Below, piece by piece: positions 52,524 through 62,742 of a DNA stretch of 64,000 nt. The notes under the pieces are model-generated. The model was not told the origin of the DNA, searched no databases, and saw nothing but the letters and a program-made list of their open reading frames with translations. The stretch comes from Hyphomicrobiales bacterium. GTDB taxonomy: Bacteria; Pseudomonadota; Alphaproteobacteria; Rhizobiales; Rhizobiaceae. A program made the translations under genes and the position numbers. Position 1 is the first letter of the stretch. Each line of letters starts with the position of its first letter. The stretch is from contig UCMT01000026.1 in assembly GCA_900473795.1 (NCBI GenBank), positions 1-64,000 on the forward strand, in the 5' to 3' direction.

Positions 52524-54104
52524 TCAGAGAGCCTCCAACTCGGCGCGATGTTTGTAGAGGCGGAGGAATTTTCGAAAGTCCCGATCGTAAACCTCTTTCA
52601 ACGCCGGATTGGGGCGACGTTCCAGCCCGCCCGGTGACATCGCCGGTCCCGCAACGCCCAGGTCGGGATAGAGATCGCCGGCAACCGCCGCGACCATGGC
52701 GGTGCCAAGCAACACCGCATCGTTTGTCTCGGGCACGACGACCGTGCAGCCGGTGACGTCGGAATACAGTTCCATCAACAGTGGATTGCGCACATGCCCG
52801 CCGGTGACATGCAGGGTATCGAGATCGTAGCCGGCCTGCTTCATCATCTCGAGAATATGCCGTATCCCGAGCGCGATGGCGACGCAGGTGCGCCAATAGA
52901 GCCGGCACAGCGCATCGAATGAACTGTCGAGTGCCAGACCGCTGATGACGCCGAGCGCGTGCGGGTCGGCGAGCGGCGAACGGTTACCGTGGAAATCCGG
53001 AAGCACATGAAGGCGCGAGGCAAACTCCGCACCCTGGGCCGCGCGCAGTTCCTGGATGCGCAGCACGATGCGCGCGTGAATTTCCGCATCCGGCTCGCCG
53101 CCGGCGCTGTGGCTGCGCACGACATGATCGAGCAGGGCGCCCGTCGCCGATTGCCCACCCTCGACCAGCCAACTGCCCGGAAATACAGCCTCGAAATAGG
53201 GGCCCCACATGCCGAAGCCCGGCTTCATGTCCTTCGAGAAGGCGACGATGCAGCTGGAGGTACCGGCAATCAGGGCGAGTTGCCGTTCCAGCCTGTCCGG
53301 CGCGCCGGCAAATTCACCGAGAACACCGATGGCACCGGCATAGGCATCGATCAGCCCCGTACCCACCTGGCATTTTTCGTGCAGCCCGAGCTCGGCCGCC
53401 GCCGCAGCGGTCAAGTGTCCCGCCGATTGTCCCACCGGCAAGGTTTGCTCCGGCAGCCCACCCCTCTCGCGCAGGTCCTCAAGACCGATCATGGCCAGGA
53501 ATTCCTCCTGCCAGCCGCTCGCCTTGTGGGAAAGGTAGTTCCATTTCGCCGTCAATGTGCAGCGCGAACGGGCCGCGCTGCCCGTCGCCCGCCAGGAGAG
53601 GAAGTCCGCAAGATCGAAGAAATAACCCGCCTTTTCCCATTGCTGCGGCAGGTTCTGCTTCAGCCACATGAGCTTCGGCATTTCCATTTCCGGTGACATG
53701 ACCCGGCCGGAGTGAGCAAGCACCGGATGCTCGGTGGCAGTGCAGAAATCCGCCTGTTCCAGGGCGCGATGATCCAGCCAGACGATGGTATCCCAGCGGG
53801 GATCACCCTTGCGGTTGACGGACAAGGGGGCACCGCTCCTGTCGCGCACGACAAGCGAGCAGGTGGCATCGAACCCGATCGCGGCGACGGCTTCGGCTGG
53901 CACCCCGGCCTTGGCGCGGGCCGTTTTCACGGCGATGCAGACAGCCGCCCAGATGTTTTCGGAATCGTGCTCGGCGTGATTTTCCTCGGGCCGGTTCATC
54001 GCGATCGGATAATCGGCGCGCGCCAACTGCTTGCCATGCCTGTCGAAAATGCCGGCGCGGGCACTGCCGGTTCCAACATCGACGGCAACAATCAGATCGC
54101 GCAT
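52524..54104 (-). CDS. FGGY-family carbohydrate kinase (D-ribulokinase-like)
   Basis: 526-aa sugar kinase of the FGGY family. N-terminal phosphate loop LIVAVDVGTGSARAGIFD, the substrate segment FDATCSLVV and WLDHRALEQAD, and the ATP-site motif LHVTGGHVRNPLLMELYSDV. It best fits the ribulokinase-type subgroup, perhaps phosphorylating D-ribulose or D-xylulose-type ketoses made by the dehydrogenases upstream. Its ATG overlaps the HAD gene by one base (TAATG). Last gene of the polyol operon; fructokinase-type action on fructose is less likely. Confidence 0.85.
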   Translation of the reverse strand: MRDLIVAVDVGTGSARAGIFDRHGKQLARADYPIAMNRPEENHAEHDSENIWAAVCIAVKTARAKAGVPAEAVAAIGFDATCSLVVRDRSGAPLSVNRKGDPRWDTIVWLDHRALEQADFCTATEHPVLAHSGRVMSPEMEMPKLMWLKQNLPQQWEKAGYFFDLADFLSWRATGSAARSRCTLTAKWNYLSHKASGWQEEFLAMIGLEDLRERGGLPEQTLPVGQSAGHLTAAAAAELGLHEKCQVGTGLIDAYAGAIGVLGEFAGAPDRLERQLALIAGTSSCIVAFSKDMKPGFGMWGPYFEAVFPGSWLVEGGQSATGALLDHVVRSHSAGGEPDAEIHARIVLRIQELRAAQGAEFASRLHVLPDFHGNRSPLADPHALGVISGLALDSSFDALCRLYWRTCVAIALGIRHILEMMKQAGYDLDTLHVTGGHVRNPLLMELYSDVTGCTVVVPETNDAVLLGTAMVAAVAGDLYPDLGVAGPAMSPGGLERRPNPALKEVYDRDFRKFLRLYKHRAELEAL

Positions 54105-54799
54105 TAAACTGCGTTCCCGTCCGTTTGTTCTTTGCGGACAAAATGGATCAATTCCCGCATGTCGTCAAACAGGACGTCCGGAGAAAGCCGCTTGAGCGTT
54201 GCGAGATGCCGCTCGGACTTCGCATGCGAGGCGCCGGCAAAAGCAAAGACCCGCATTCCGGCAGCCTGCGCGGCCTCGATGCCTGCCGGACTGTCTTCGA
54301 TGACGATACAGTTTTCGGGCAGCGTGGCCATTTCTGCAGCCGCATGCAGGAAGAGGTCGGGCGCAGGCTTGCCGCGCTTCACCATCGTGGAACTGAACAG
54401 ATAGGGGTCGAGCTTGTCGATCAGGCCGGTGATGGTCAGCGACAGGCGGATGCGCTCCATCTGGCTGGAAGAGGCGACGCAGCGCGGGATGTCGAGCTGA
54501 TCGAGCGCAGTCGCAATACCGGCCACGGGCTGCAACTCCTGCCGGAAGCGCTGGTAGAGGTCGAGACGCATCCGCTCAAGAAAATGGTCGTCCACTGCAA
54601 GCCCGTAGTCCTCGTGCAGGATGTCCGTTGTGGTCTTCAGGCTTTTGCCGAGAAAGCGCTCGGTCGCCTCCTCGGCGTCCATATCGACGCCCGCCTTGCG
54701 AAGGACCCGCACGAGCACATCGATCGACAGGGGTTCGCTATCCACCAGGACGCCGTCGCAATCGAAGATCACCAGCTTGGGTGGATGGTGCATGGTCAT
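54104..54799 (-). CDS. HAD-family phosphatase
   Basis: 231-aa HAD hydrolase. Motif I FDCDGVLVDSEPL with the nucleophile Asp, motif II in CVASSSQMERI, motif III Lys in VKRGKPAPDLFL, motif IV VIEDSPAGIEAAQAAG: all catalytic residues are present. Resembles sugar-phosphate phosphatases/mutases (beta-phosphoglucomutase-like). The start is uncertain: ATG at 54799, ATG at 54793 or TTG at 54808. It sits between mtlK and the kinase in the polyol operon, perhaps removing phosphorylated dead-end sugars. Confidence 0.82.
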   Translation of the reverse strand: MTMHHPPKLVIFDCDGVLVDSEPLSIDVLVRVLRKAGVDMDAEEATERFLGKSLKTTTDILHEDYGLAVDDHFLERMRLDLYQRFRQELQPVAGIATALDQLDIPRCVASSSQMERIRLSLTITGLIDKLDPYLFSSTMVKRGKPAPDLFLHAAAEMATLPENCIVIEDSPAGIEAAQAAGMRVFAFAGASHAKSERHLATLKRLSPDVLFDDMRELIHFVRKEQTDGNAV

Positions 54800-54880
54800 A
54801 TCCGTCAAGCCGCTGCCGGCACGCCAAGGCGGCAGTACAGCACGGCCGCGACGCTACGCGATAGCTTGAACGTCATGACA

Positions 54881-56365
54881 TCATTCTCCAAGTTTTCCAT
54901 CGAGATAGAGCTGAAGCGTTGCCCGGGTGCCCTTGTCCCAAAGCGTCTGCAACGCCTGTGCAAACCGCCTCTGGAACAGTGATGACTGCGCAACTTCGCC
55001 GAAGATATCCGAAAGCGCAAGGAAGGCCTGCGGATCATCCTTCGCCTTTACCGCCGCGGCATGCAGCCGGTCTGCGCTGGCATCGTTGAAGGCAATCGCC
55101 TTCCCGCTGTCGGAAGTTCCGGCGAAATAGCGGCACCAGAGTGCAGAGACGAGCGATAGCCCAATCACATCCTCGCCACGCCGCAGCCGGTCGGCCGTTG
55201 TCGGCAGGATGAATTTCGGCTGCCGATTGGAGCCATCCTGGGCAAGGCGCGGGATGGTGTCGCCGATCTTCGGGTTGAACAGCCGCGTCTCGACCTGTTT
55301 GAAATAGGCATCGAGGTCGGTGTTCGGCACCGGCGGAATGACCGGTATGATCTCGTCGTGCTCCAGCTTTGCCAGAAAGGCCCGCACAGTCTCGTCCTCC
55401 ATCGCCTCGTGCACGAAATGGATGTCGAGAAGCGCCGCCGGATAGGCGATCGCCGCATGGCCGCCATTGAGAATGCGGATCTTCATATGCTCGTACGGGG
55501 CAACGTCCGGCACGAACTGCACGCCGACCGTTTCAAGCGCGGGACGGCCCGCGGGAAAATGATCCTCCAGGACCCATTGCTTGAACTCTTCGCAAAAGAC
55601 CGGCCAGTTGTCCTCGATGCCGTAGTCGTCGGCGACGATGCCGATTTCACGCGGACCTGTCGCCGGCGTGATGCGGTCGACCATCGCATTCGGAAAAGCG
55701 ACGTTGGCATCGATCCAATCAGCAAATGCCGGGTCGGACAGGCGGGCGAGCCCCGAAACGGCGGCATGCGTGACTTCGCCATTGCCCGGAATATTGTCGC
55801 AGGACATGACCGTAAACGGCGAGATGCCTTTGTCCTTGCGTGCTTTCAAGCCGGCGACGATCAGGCCGAACACCGTTTTCGGATCGGAGGGATTCTGGCT
55901 GTCGGCAACGATAGCCGGGTGGGCCGGATTGAACTTTCCCGATGCCGGGTCGAGGAAATAGCCACCCTCGGTGATCGTCAGCGAGACGATGCGGATCGCC
56001 GGGTCGGCGAGCCTCGCGACCGTCACCGCGGCATTGCCGGGCCGCAGATAGTCGATCATCGGTGCCGTGATACGGGCGGCACTCTTGTTGTTGTCCTGCT
56101 CGACGACGGTCGTCAGGAAATCCTGCTCTTCGAGCTTCGTCCGCATTGCCTCGTCGGAGGGCAGAACCCCTGCGCCGACGATCGCCCAGTCGAGATCCTT
56201 GCCGGTGTTGAAGAGATCGTCGAGATAGATCGCCTGATGGGCGCGATGGAAGTTGCCGACGCCGAAATGGACAATGCCCGCCTTCAGCTTCGAACGATCA
56301 TAGGCCGGGACGGCGGCCGTCGCCTTGATGGCGTTCAGATTGGCGAGCGAAAGTTTGGTCGTCAT
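54881..56365 (-). CDS. mtlK: Mannitol 2-dehydrogenase
   Basis: 494-aa long-chain polyol dehydrogenase. AGIVHFGVGNFHRAHQAIYL is the N-terminal nucleotide motif of the mannitol dehydrogenase family, and KIRILNGGHAAIAYPAAL carries catalytic Lys/Asn/His (the K of MKIRILNGGH). Oxidises D-mannitol to D-fructose (and D-arabinitol to xylulose). The length equals the characterised rhizobial MtlK as I recall it. Start at 56365 behind AAAGGAATG; 27 bp after smoS. Part of smoEFGKS-mtlK. Confidence 0.93.
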   Translation of the reverse strand: MTTKLSLANLNAIKATAAVPAYDRSKLKAGIVHFGVGNFHRAHQAIYLDDLFNTGKDLDWAIVGAGVLPSDEAMRTKLEEQDFLTTVVEQDNNKSAARITAPMIDYLRPGNAAVTVARLADPAIRIVSLTITEGGYFLDPASGKFNPAHPAIVADSQNPSDPKTVFGLIVAGLKARKDKGISPFTVMSCDNIPGNGEVTHAAVSGLARLSDPAFADWIDANVAFPNAMVDRITPATGPREIGIVADDYGIEDNWPVFCEEFKQWVLEDHFPAGRPALETVGVQFVPDVAPYEHMKIRILNGGHAAIAYPAALLDIHFVHEAMEDETVRAFLAKLEHDEIIPVIPPVPNTDLDAYFKQVETRLFNPKIGDTIPRLAQDGSNRQPKFILPTTADRLRRGEDVIGLSLVSALWCRYFAGTSDSGKAIAFNDASADRLHAAAVKAKDDPQAFLALSDIFGEVAQSSLFQRRFAQALQTLWDKGTRATLQLYLDGKLGE

Positions 56366-56392
56366 ATCTTCATTCCTTTCGACGAGCTTCAA

Positions 56393-57162
56393 TCAGCTCA
56401 TCCAGTTGCCGCCGTCGACATTGTAGGTCTGCGAAACGACATAGTTGCTTTCGGCAGAAGCGAGGAAGATCGCCATGCCCGTCAGGTCTTCCGCCGTGCC
56501 CATCCGTCCGTATGGCACTTCGGCACCGACGAGCTTTTTCTTTTCACCGAGCGGCCGGTTCTCGTACTTGGCAAACAGCGCATCGACCCCCTCCCAGTGC
56601 TCGCCATCGACGACGCCGGGCGCGATCGCATTGACGTTGATGCCGTGCTTGATAAGGTTCAGGCCCGCCGATTGCGTGAGGCTGATCACTGCCGCCTTGG
56701 TGGCGCAATAGACCGCGACAAGCGCCTCCCCGCGGCGCCCCGCCTGGCTTGCCATGTTGATGATCTTGCCGCCGCGCCCCTGCGCAATCATTTGCCGTGC
56801 TGCCGCCTGCATGGTGAAGAGCGTGCCGGCGACATTGATCGAAAACAGCCTGTCGTAGCTTTCGCGGGTGATCTCGGCGATCGGCGCGAGATCGAACAAA
56901 GCGGCATTGTTGACAAGGATGTCGAGGCCACCGGCCTTCGCCACGACCGCGGCGATTGCCGCGTCGATCGAAGCCTGGCTGGTCACATCCATTTCCACCG
57001 CATAGGCCGACAGGCCGAGCTCGTTCGCGGTCGTCTTCGCACGCTCGAGATTGATGTCGGCAATCGCGACGGTCGCCCCTTCCCGGATGTAAGCCTCTGC
57101 AAAGGCGCGGCCGATGCCGCGCGCCGACCCGGTGATCAGCGCGCTTTTTCCTTGTAAACGTG

Positions 57163-57166
<4 letters not shown>
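56393..57166 (-). CDS. smoS: Sorbitol dehydrogenase (short-chain dehydrogenase)
   Basis: 257-aa SDR. NAD motif [17 protein letters not shown], catalytic Ser in [15 protein letters not shown] and the YxxxK motif as [11 protein letters not shown]. The C-terminus ends [11 protein letters not shown]. Oxidises sorbitol to fructose (or galactitol-type polyols). Same length as smoS of Rhodobacter and Sinorhizobium. Its ATG overlaps smoK by 4 bp. Confidence 0.93.
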
Positions 57167-58164
<998 letters not shown>

Positions 58165-58217
58165 GCGTTTCTCTCCCAAGTCTTTCTTCAGTGAGAAGTC
58201 TTTTCGTCGTTCTTCAG

Positions 58218-59042
58218 TTATTTGACGGCGCCGAAGGTCAGGCCGCGGACGAGTTGCTTCTGGCTGAACCAGCCCATGATCAGGATCGGGGCGATGGCGA
58301 GCGTCGATGCTGCCGACAGCTTCGCCCAGAACAACCCCTGCGGTGAGGAGAAGGAGGCGATGAAGGCGGTGAGCGGCGCTGCATTGGTGGTGGTCAGACG
58401 GATCGTCCAGAACGCCTCGTTCCAGGCCAGGATGATGTTGAGCAGCATCGTCGATGCGATGCCAGGGACCGCCATCGGCGTCAGCACGTAGATGATCTCG
58501 CCCCAGAGCGAAGCGCCGTCCATGCGCGCGGCTTCCAGAATCTCGCCCGGAATTTCGCGGAAGTAGGTGTAGAGCATCCAGATCACGATCGGCAGGTTGA
58601 TCATCGTCAGCATGAAGGTGAGGCCAAGCCGGCTGTCGAGCAGGCCGAAGTCGCGGAAGATCAGGTAGATCGGCACGAGAACGGCGACGGCCGGCATCAT
58701 CTTGGTGGAGAGCATCCACATCAGGACGTCCTTGGTCTTCTTGGTCGGCGAAAATGCCATCGACCAGGCGGCCGGCACGGAGATCAACAGGGCAAGCAGG
58801 GTCGAGCCGACCGACAGGATGACCGAGTTCATGAACGGCTTGAAGTAGTCCTTCTGCGTCTGCACGTCGACATAGCTTTCGACGGTGCCTGAGGGGATCA
58901 GGCTAAAACCCTGGATCGCTTCGGTTTCCGATTTGAAGCTGGTGATGATCGTGTAGAGGATCGGGAAGAAGATGATCAGCGCGACGATCCATGCAGCGAT
59001 GGTGAAAGCGGCGGTTCTTCTGGTCGAGACTGCGCGGGCCAT
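58218..59042 (-). CDS. smoG: Polyol ABC transporter permease
   Basis: 274-aa MalG-type permease with six helices. The contact loop is [20 protein letters not shown]; helix 1 [20 protein letters not shown]. The start at 59042 follows GGGAGG; the longer frame to 59078 is not needed. 13 bp after smoF, 53 bp before smoK. Confidence 0.92.
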   Translation of the reverse strand: MARAVSTRRTAAFTIAAWIVALIIFFPILYTIITSFKSETEAIQGFSLIPSGTVESYVDVQTQKDYFKPFMNSVILSVGSTLLALLISVPAAWSMAFSPTKKTKDVLMWMLSTKMMPAVAVLVPIYLIFRDFGLLDSRLGLTFMLTMINLPIVIWMLYTYFREIPGEILEAARMDGASLWGEIIYVLTPMAVPGIASTMLLNIILAWNEAFWTIRLTTTNAAPLTAFIASFSSPQGLFWAKLSAASTLAIAPILIMGWFSQKQLVRGLTFGAVK

Positions 59043-59055
59043 GATCGTGCCTCCC

Positions 59056-59928
59056 TTATCTGTCGAGGTTCTTGCCAACGGCGCGCATCAGGAAGAAGGC
59101 GACGATATTGGCGAGGATGACTGCAATGATGCCGCCGGCCGAGGCGCCGCCGACGTCGTAGCCGAGCAGTGCGGTGCGGTAGATCAGGAACGGCAGGTTG
59201 GTGGATGCGTAGCCCGGTCCGCCATTGGTGGTGACGAGGATCTCCGCGTAGACACCGAGCAGGAAGATCGTCTGGATCAGGATCACGACGGTGATCGAGC
59301 GCGCCAGATGCGGCAGCGTCAGATAGATGAACCGGTTGACGAAATTGGCGCCGTCCATCTCGGCCGCCTCCTTCTGCTCGCCGTCGAGCGATTGCAATGC
59401 CGTCAGAAGGATGAGCGTCGCGAACGGCAGCCACTGCCAGGCAACGATGATGATGATCGAAAGCAGCGGATATTGCGCGAACCAGTCGACCGGCTGCAGA
59501 CCGAGAGCCCGGCTCATATCGGCAAGCACGCCATAGCCGGGATGCATGATCATGTTCTTCCAGACGAGTGCCGCGACCGGCGGCATGACGAAGAACGGCG
59601 AGATGATCATGATCCGCACGATCCCTTGGCCCAGCATCGGCTGATCAAGCAGGAGCGCGATCGCAACCCCGCCGATGACGGTGATGAGCAGCACGCCGAC
59701 AACGATGACCAGCGTGTTCCAGATCGACTGGAAGAAGGCGGGATCCGTGTAGAAATACTGGTAGTTGAACAGGCCGGCGAAGCTGACATTGGCCGGATTG
59801 AGCAGATTGTAGTTCTGGAACGAGAACCACAGCGTCATCGCCAGCGGCACGATCATCCAGATCAGAAGCAGCCCGACCGACGGGGCAACCATAAGGCGCG
59901 CAAGCGCCCGCGTATTCTGTGTCGCCAT
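59056..59928 (-). CDS. smoF: Polyol ABC transporter permease
   Basis: 290-aa MalF-type permease with six helices. AEMDGANFVNRFIYLTLPHL is the contact loop; PLAMTLWFSFQNYNLLNPAN the start of the periplasmic part. The ribosome binding site GGGAGGG lies 8 nt before the start but is inside the stem of a hairpin (59937-59978), so translation may be throttled relative to smoE. Separated from smoE by a 192-bp region of hairpins. Confidence 0.92.
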   Translation of the reverse strand: MATQNTRALARLMVAPSVGLLLIWMIVPLAMTLWFSFQNYNLLNPANVSFAGLFNYQYFYTDPAFFQSIWNTLVIVVGVLLITVIGGVAIALLLDQPMLGQGIVRIMIISPFFVMPPVAALVWKNMIMHPGYGVLADMSRALGLQPVDWFAQYPLLSIIIIVAWQWLPFATLILLTALQSLDGEQKEAAEMDGANFVNRFIYLTLPHLARSITVVILIQTIFLLGVYAEILVTTNGGPGYASTNLPFLIYRTALLGYDVGGASAGGIIAVILANIVAFFLMRAVGKNLDR

Positions 59929-59936
59929 TGGAACAA

Positions 59937-60104
59937 CCCTCCCGCTGCTGCCGGGTCAGGCCCGCCCCGCCGGGAGGGCTGCAAACCGGTCTTCTTGGTC
60001 CTTGTCTCGGAAAACCCTGACGTCAGCCGCTCCTACGATGGAGATTCGCCTACGACTGACGTCAGGTTCCAGTTTGACGACCCGGATGGTAGGCCCGGGT
60101 CGTC
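59937..60104 (-). promoter_or_regulatory. Three tandem hairpins between smoE and smoF
   Basis: In transcript order: GACGACCCGG / CCGGGTCGTC (60076-60085 / 60095-60104, 9-nt loop), 16 bp after the smoE stop; CCTGACGTCAG / CTGACGTCAGG (60016-60026 / 60056-60066, 29-nt loop, each arm containing TGACGTCA); CCCTCCCG / CGGGAGGG (59937-59944 / 59971-59978), which includes the smoF ribosome binding site. None has a T-run. Likely roles are 3'-end protection of the smoE message and restraint of smoF translation. Confidence 0.7.
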
Positions 60105-60120
60105 CGCCCTTGGGAGGGAC

Positions 60121-61431
60121 CTACTTGATGTAGCCGCCGCGCGTCATTTCGCGGGTGGTTACCTGCTGTGCCTGCGCGAGCGCATCATCCACACTCATCT
60201 GGCCGGCGAGAGCCGCCGAGAAGAGCTGTCCGACCGTCGTGCCGAGACCCTGGAATTCCGGGATGGCGACGAACTGAACGCCGACGTAAGGGACCGGTTT
60301 CACGGTCGGTTTGGTCGGGTCAGCCGCATTGATCGAATCCAGCGTCATCTTGGCGAACGGTGCCGCCTTCTGATACTCGGGATTGGCATAAAGCGAGGAG
60401 CGCGTGCCAGGAGGAACATTTGCCCAGCCTTCCTTCTCGGCAACCAGATCGAGATAGTGCTTGCTGGTTGCCCAGGACACGAACTTCTGGGCCGCTTCCG
60501 CCTTCTGCGTGCCGGCAGGAACGCCGAGCGACCATGCCCACAGCCAGTTGCCGCGCTTGCCAAGACCCGTGTCTGGAGCAAGAGCGAAACCGACCTTGTC
60601 GGCAACCGTCGAATCCTTCGGGTTGGTCACGAAGGATGCAGCCACCGTGGCGTCGATCCACATGCCGCACTTGCCCTGCTGGAAGAGCGCCAGGTTTTCG
60701 TTGAAGCCGTTGGACGAAGCGCCCTGCGGGCCGGCATCGTTCATCAGCTTGACGTACATGTCGAGCGTGTTCTTCCATTCCGGCTGATCGAACTGGGGCT
60801 TCCAGTTCTCGTCGAACCAGCGGGCGCCGAAGGCGTTGGACGTCGCTGTCAGGAACGCCATGTTCTCGCCCCAGCCGGCCTTGCCGCGAAGGCAGATGCC
60901 GCTGATGTCGGCCGTACGGTCGGTCATCTTGCGGGCCGCTTCACCGATGAACTCCCAGGTCGGGGCGTCAGGCATGGTGAGCCCTGCCTTCTCCATCAGG
61001 TCCTTGCGGTACATGATGAACGAGCTTTCGCCGTAGAACGGAGCCGCATAGAGCTTGCCGTCAACGGTAAGGCCGGAGCGAATGGCCGGCAGCAGGTCGT
61101 CGACGTCGTAGTCGGCGCCCAGGTTGTCGAGCGGCAGGAGCCAACCCTGCTTCGCCCAGATCGGCACTTCATAGGTGCCGATCGTCAGCACGTCGTACTG
61201 GCCGCCCTTGGTGGCGATATCCGTGGTGACGCGTTCGCGCAGCACGTTTTCTTCAAGGGTGACCCACTCGAGCTGAATGTCAGGATTTGCCTTGGTGAAG
61301 TCGTCCGTCAGTCCCTGCATCCGGACCATATCGCCATTGTTCACCGTGGCAATGGTGAGGGTTTCTGCCTGGGCGAAACCCGCGATGACGACTGCCGAGC
61401 ACGTGCCCAGCAAAAAAGTTTTCAAGTTCAT
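60121..61431 (-). CDS. smoE: Polyol-binding periplasmic protein
   Basis: 436-aa SBP_bac_1 binding protein, same length as Rhodobacter/Sinorhizobium SmoE as I recall. Signal peptide about residues 1-22 ending GFAQA|ET; the mature part starts TLTIATVNNGDMVRMQGLTD. VLTIGTYEVPIWAKQGWLLP and GNWLWAWSLGVPAGTQKAEA are typical. Binds sorbitol/mannitol (and related polyols) for SmoFGK. Start at 61431 with GGGAGGAAG; the longer frame to 61488 covers the operator. First gene of the operon. Confidence 0.92.
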   Translation of the reverse strand: MNLKTFLLGTCSAVVIAGFAQAETLTIATVNNGDMVRMQGLTDDFTKANPDIQLEWVTLEENVLRERVTTDIATKGGQYDVLTIGTYEVPIWAKQGWLLPLDNLGADYDVDDLLPAIRSGLTVDGKLYAAPFYGESSFIMYRKDLMEKAGLTMPDAPTWEFIGEAARKMTDRTADISGICLRGKAGWGENMAFLTATSNAFGARWFDENWKPQFDQPEWKNTLDMYVKLMNDAGPQGASSNGFNENLALFQQGKCGMWIDATVAASFVTNPKDSTVADKVGFALAPDTGLGKRGNWLWAWSLGVPAGTQKAEAAQKFVSWATSKHYLDLVAEKEGWANVPPGTRSSLYANPEYQKAAPFAKMTLDSINAADPTKPTVKPVPYVGVQFVAIPEFQGLGTTVGQLFSAALAGQMSVDDALAQAQQVTTREMTRGGYIK

Positions 61432-61454
61432 ATATCTTCCTCCCAGAAGAGTTA

Positions 61455-61487
61455 TGAGCATTTGCCTTGCTCGTGGGCAATTACTCA
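61455..61487 (-). promoter_or_regulatory. Inverted repeat upstream of smoE
   Basis: TGAGCATTTGCC (61455-61466) and GGCAATTACTCA (61476-61487) form a 12-bp inverted repeat with two mismatches around a 9-bp centre, starting 24 bp upstream of the smoE ATG. A likely operator for the adjacent SorC-type regulator. Confidence 0.5.
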
Positions 61488-61584
61488 CACCTTTGCAAAA
61501 AATGTCAATCGCATTCGTTGCTGCACTGCAGAAGCGAAGGACTAACCATTTGATATTTTTTATTGATTATTTATGGGCATCAGC

Positions 61585-62538
61585 TCACTGAGTGAGCAAA
61601 AACTCAGCCGTTGCCTCATCCGTAATGAGACCGTTGATCACCCGCCCCTTGAGCGCGGCGTTCAGCGCCAGGTATTTTCGCTGGCCTTTGGCGATACCGA
61701 TGACGCTCGCCGAATCACGTGACGGCAAAGGCACGCTGGCGACGCGCTTGTTGATGCTGCCCGACATCATCTGGCCGTCGCGGTCGAACATCCAACCGCA
61801 GATTTCTCCGGCTGCCCCCTCGTCCATCAGTCGCACCATTTCGTCATGGGCGAGAAAACCGTCTTCGCACAAAGGCGCGCGATCGCCCAGTTCGCCGACG
61901 CCAACGAAGGCGACATTCGCTTCCGCGCCAAGCTGCAGCGCCGATTTGACGAGTGCCTGATTGTGAAGCACCGCCCGCTCCTCCGGTGAGGAAACCAGAA
62001 CCGGCAGCGGCATCGGAAAATGCCGCGCCTTGACGGCATCGGCCATGCTGAAGATGACGTTGTAATAGGCAGCCGAACCGTCGGGACCGATATTTCCGGT
62101 CAATGAGACGATTCGGTGCTGCGGACATTCCATTGCCGGCAATTGATCGATCGCCGCCTTCAGCGTCCGCCCCGTCCCGATGGCAAGGATGATCGGATCG
62201 GTCGATTTCAGCCAGCGCTCGATTTCGGCCGCGCCCGCCTCGGCAATGCCGACGGTCGTCGAGGTCGAGCCGGGATCGCTTGGCACGATATCCACCTGCC
62301 GCAGATCGTATTTTTCCTTGAGCCGCTGTCCGAGTTCGAGACAGGCCGCGATCGGATGGTCGAGGCGAACCTTGATCAGCCGCTCGGCCATGGCAAGCGA
62401 AACCAGCCGTTGCGCCGACTGCCGCGAGATCCCCATGGCGGACGCAATTTCGTCCTGCGTGCGCCCCGCGACATAATAAAGCCAACCCGCGCGTGCGGCA
62501 TCGTCGAGCCTGTTGCTTGCTTCCGGTTTGCGGGCCAT
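61585..62538 (-). CDS. SorC/DeoR-like sugar-binding transcriptional regulator
   Basis: 317-aa regulator. The N-terminal helix-turn-helix reads RTQDEIASAMGISRQSAQRL (residues about 25-50) and a SorC sugar-binding domain follows (ILAIGTGRTLKAAIDQLPAM; VAFVGVGELGDRAPLCEDGF). Regulates the polyol operon downstream on the same strand. Start at 62538 (MARKPEASN) behind AGGAC; the longer frame to 62589 crosses a palindrome. The effector may be a phosphorylated polyol or ketose. Confidence 0.9.
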   Translation of the reverse strand: MARKPEASNRLDDAARAGWLYYVAGRTQDEIASAMGISRQSAQRLVSLAMAERLIKVRLDHPIAACLELGQRLKEKYDLRQVDIVPSDPGSTSTTVGIAEAGAAEIERWLKSTDPIILAIGTGRTLKAAIDQLPAMECPQHRIVSLTGNIGPDGSAAYYNVIFSMADAVKARHFPMPLPVLVSSPEERAVLHNQALVKSALQLGAEANVAFVGVGELGDRAPLCEDGFLAHDEMVRLMDEGAAGEICGWMFDRDGQMMSGSINKRVASVPLPSRDSASVIGIAKGQRKYLALNAALKGRVINGLITDEATAEFLLTQ

Positions 62539-62554
62539 CGTCCTGTACTCCTGA

Positions 62555-62574
62555 AAAAAGTGCTGACACTTTTT
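62555..62574 (-). promoter_or_regulatory. Palindrome at the SorC-type gene start
   Basis: AAAAAGTG-CTGA-CACTTTTT, perfect 8-bp arms, 17-36 bp before the start codon of the regulator. Suitable for autoregulation, or for control of the divergent dihydropyrimidine dehydrogenase gene. Confidence 0.55.
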
Positions 62575-62742
62575 CCGGTCTCCTGTCAAACACAGACCTC
62601 GATGTTCGTGCTAAAGACAGCAACGAAACCCTTGTGACGCCGCGATTCCGGCGTTTTCATTTTTAAAATTTTACCGTTTGATAAAAAAATAAAGCGTGTT
62701 ACCGTTTCATCATCCTAAGGCATGACATTTGGGAGCAATAAA

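Noticed and set aside
58972..61545. An 857-codon open frame on the plus strand across smoG, smoF and smoE
   Set aside because: It is antisense to three clear ABC transporter genes, is full of Asp/Arg/His repeats typical of a GC-rich complementary frame, and has no recognisable domain.
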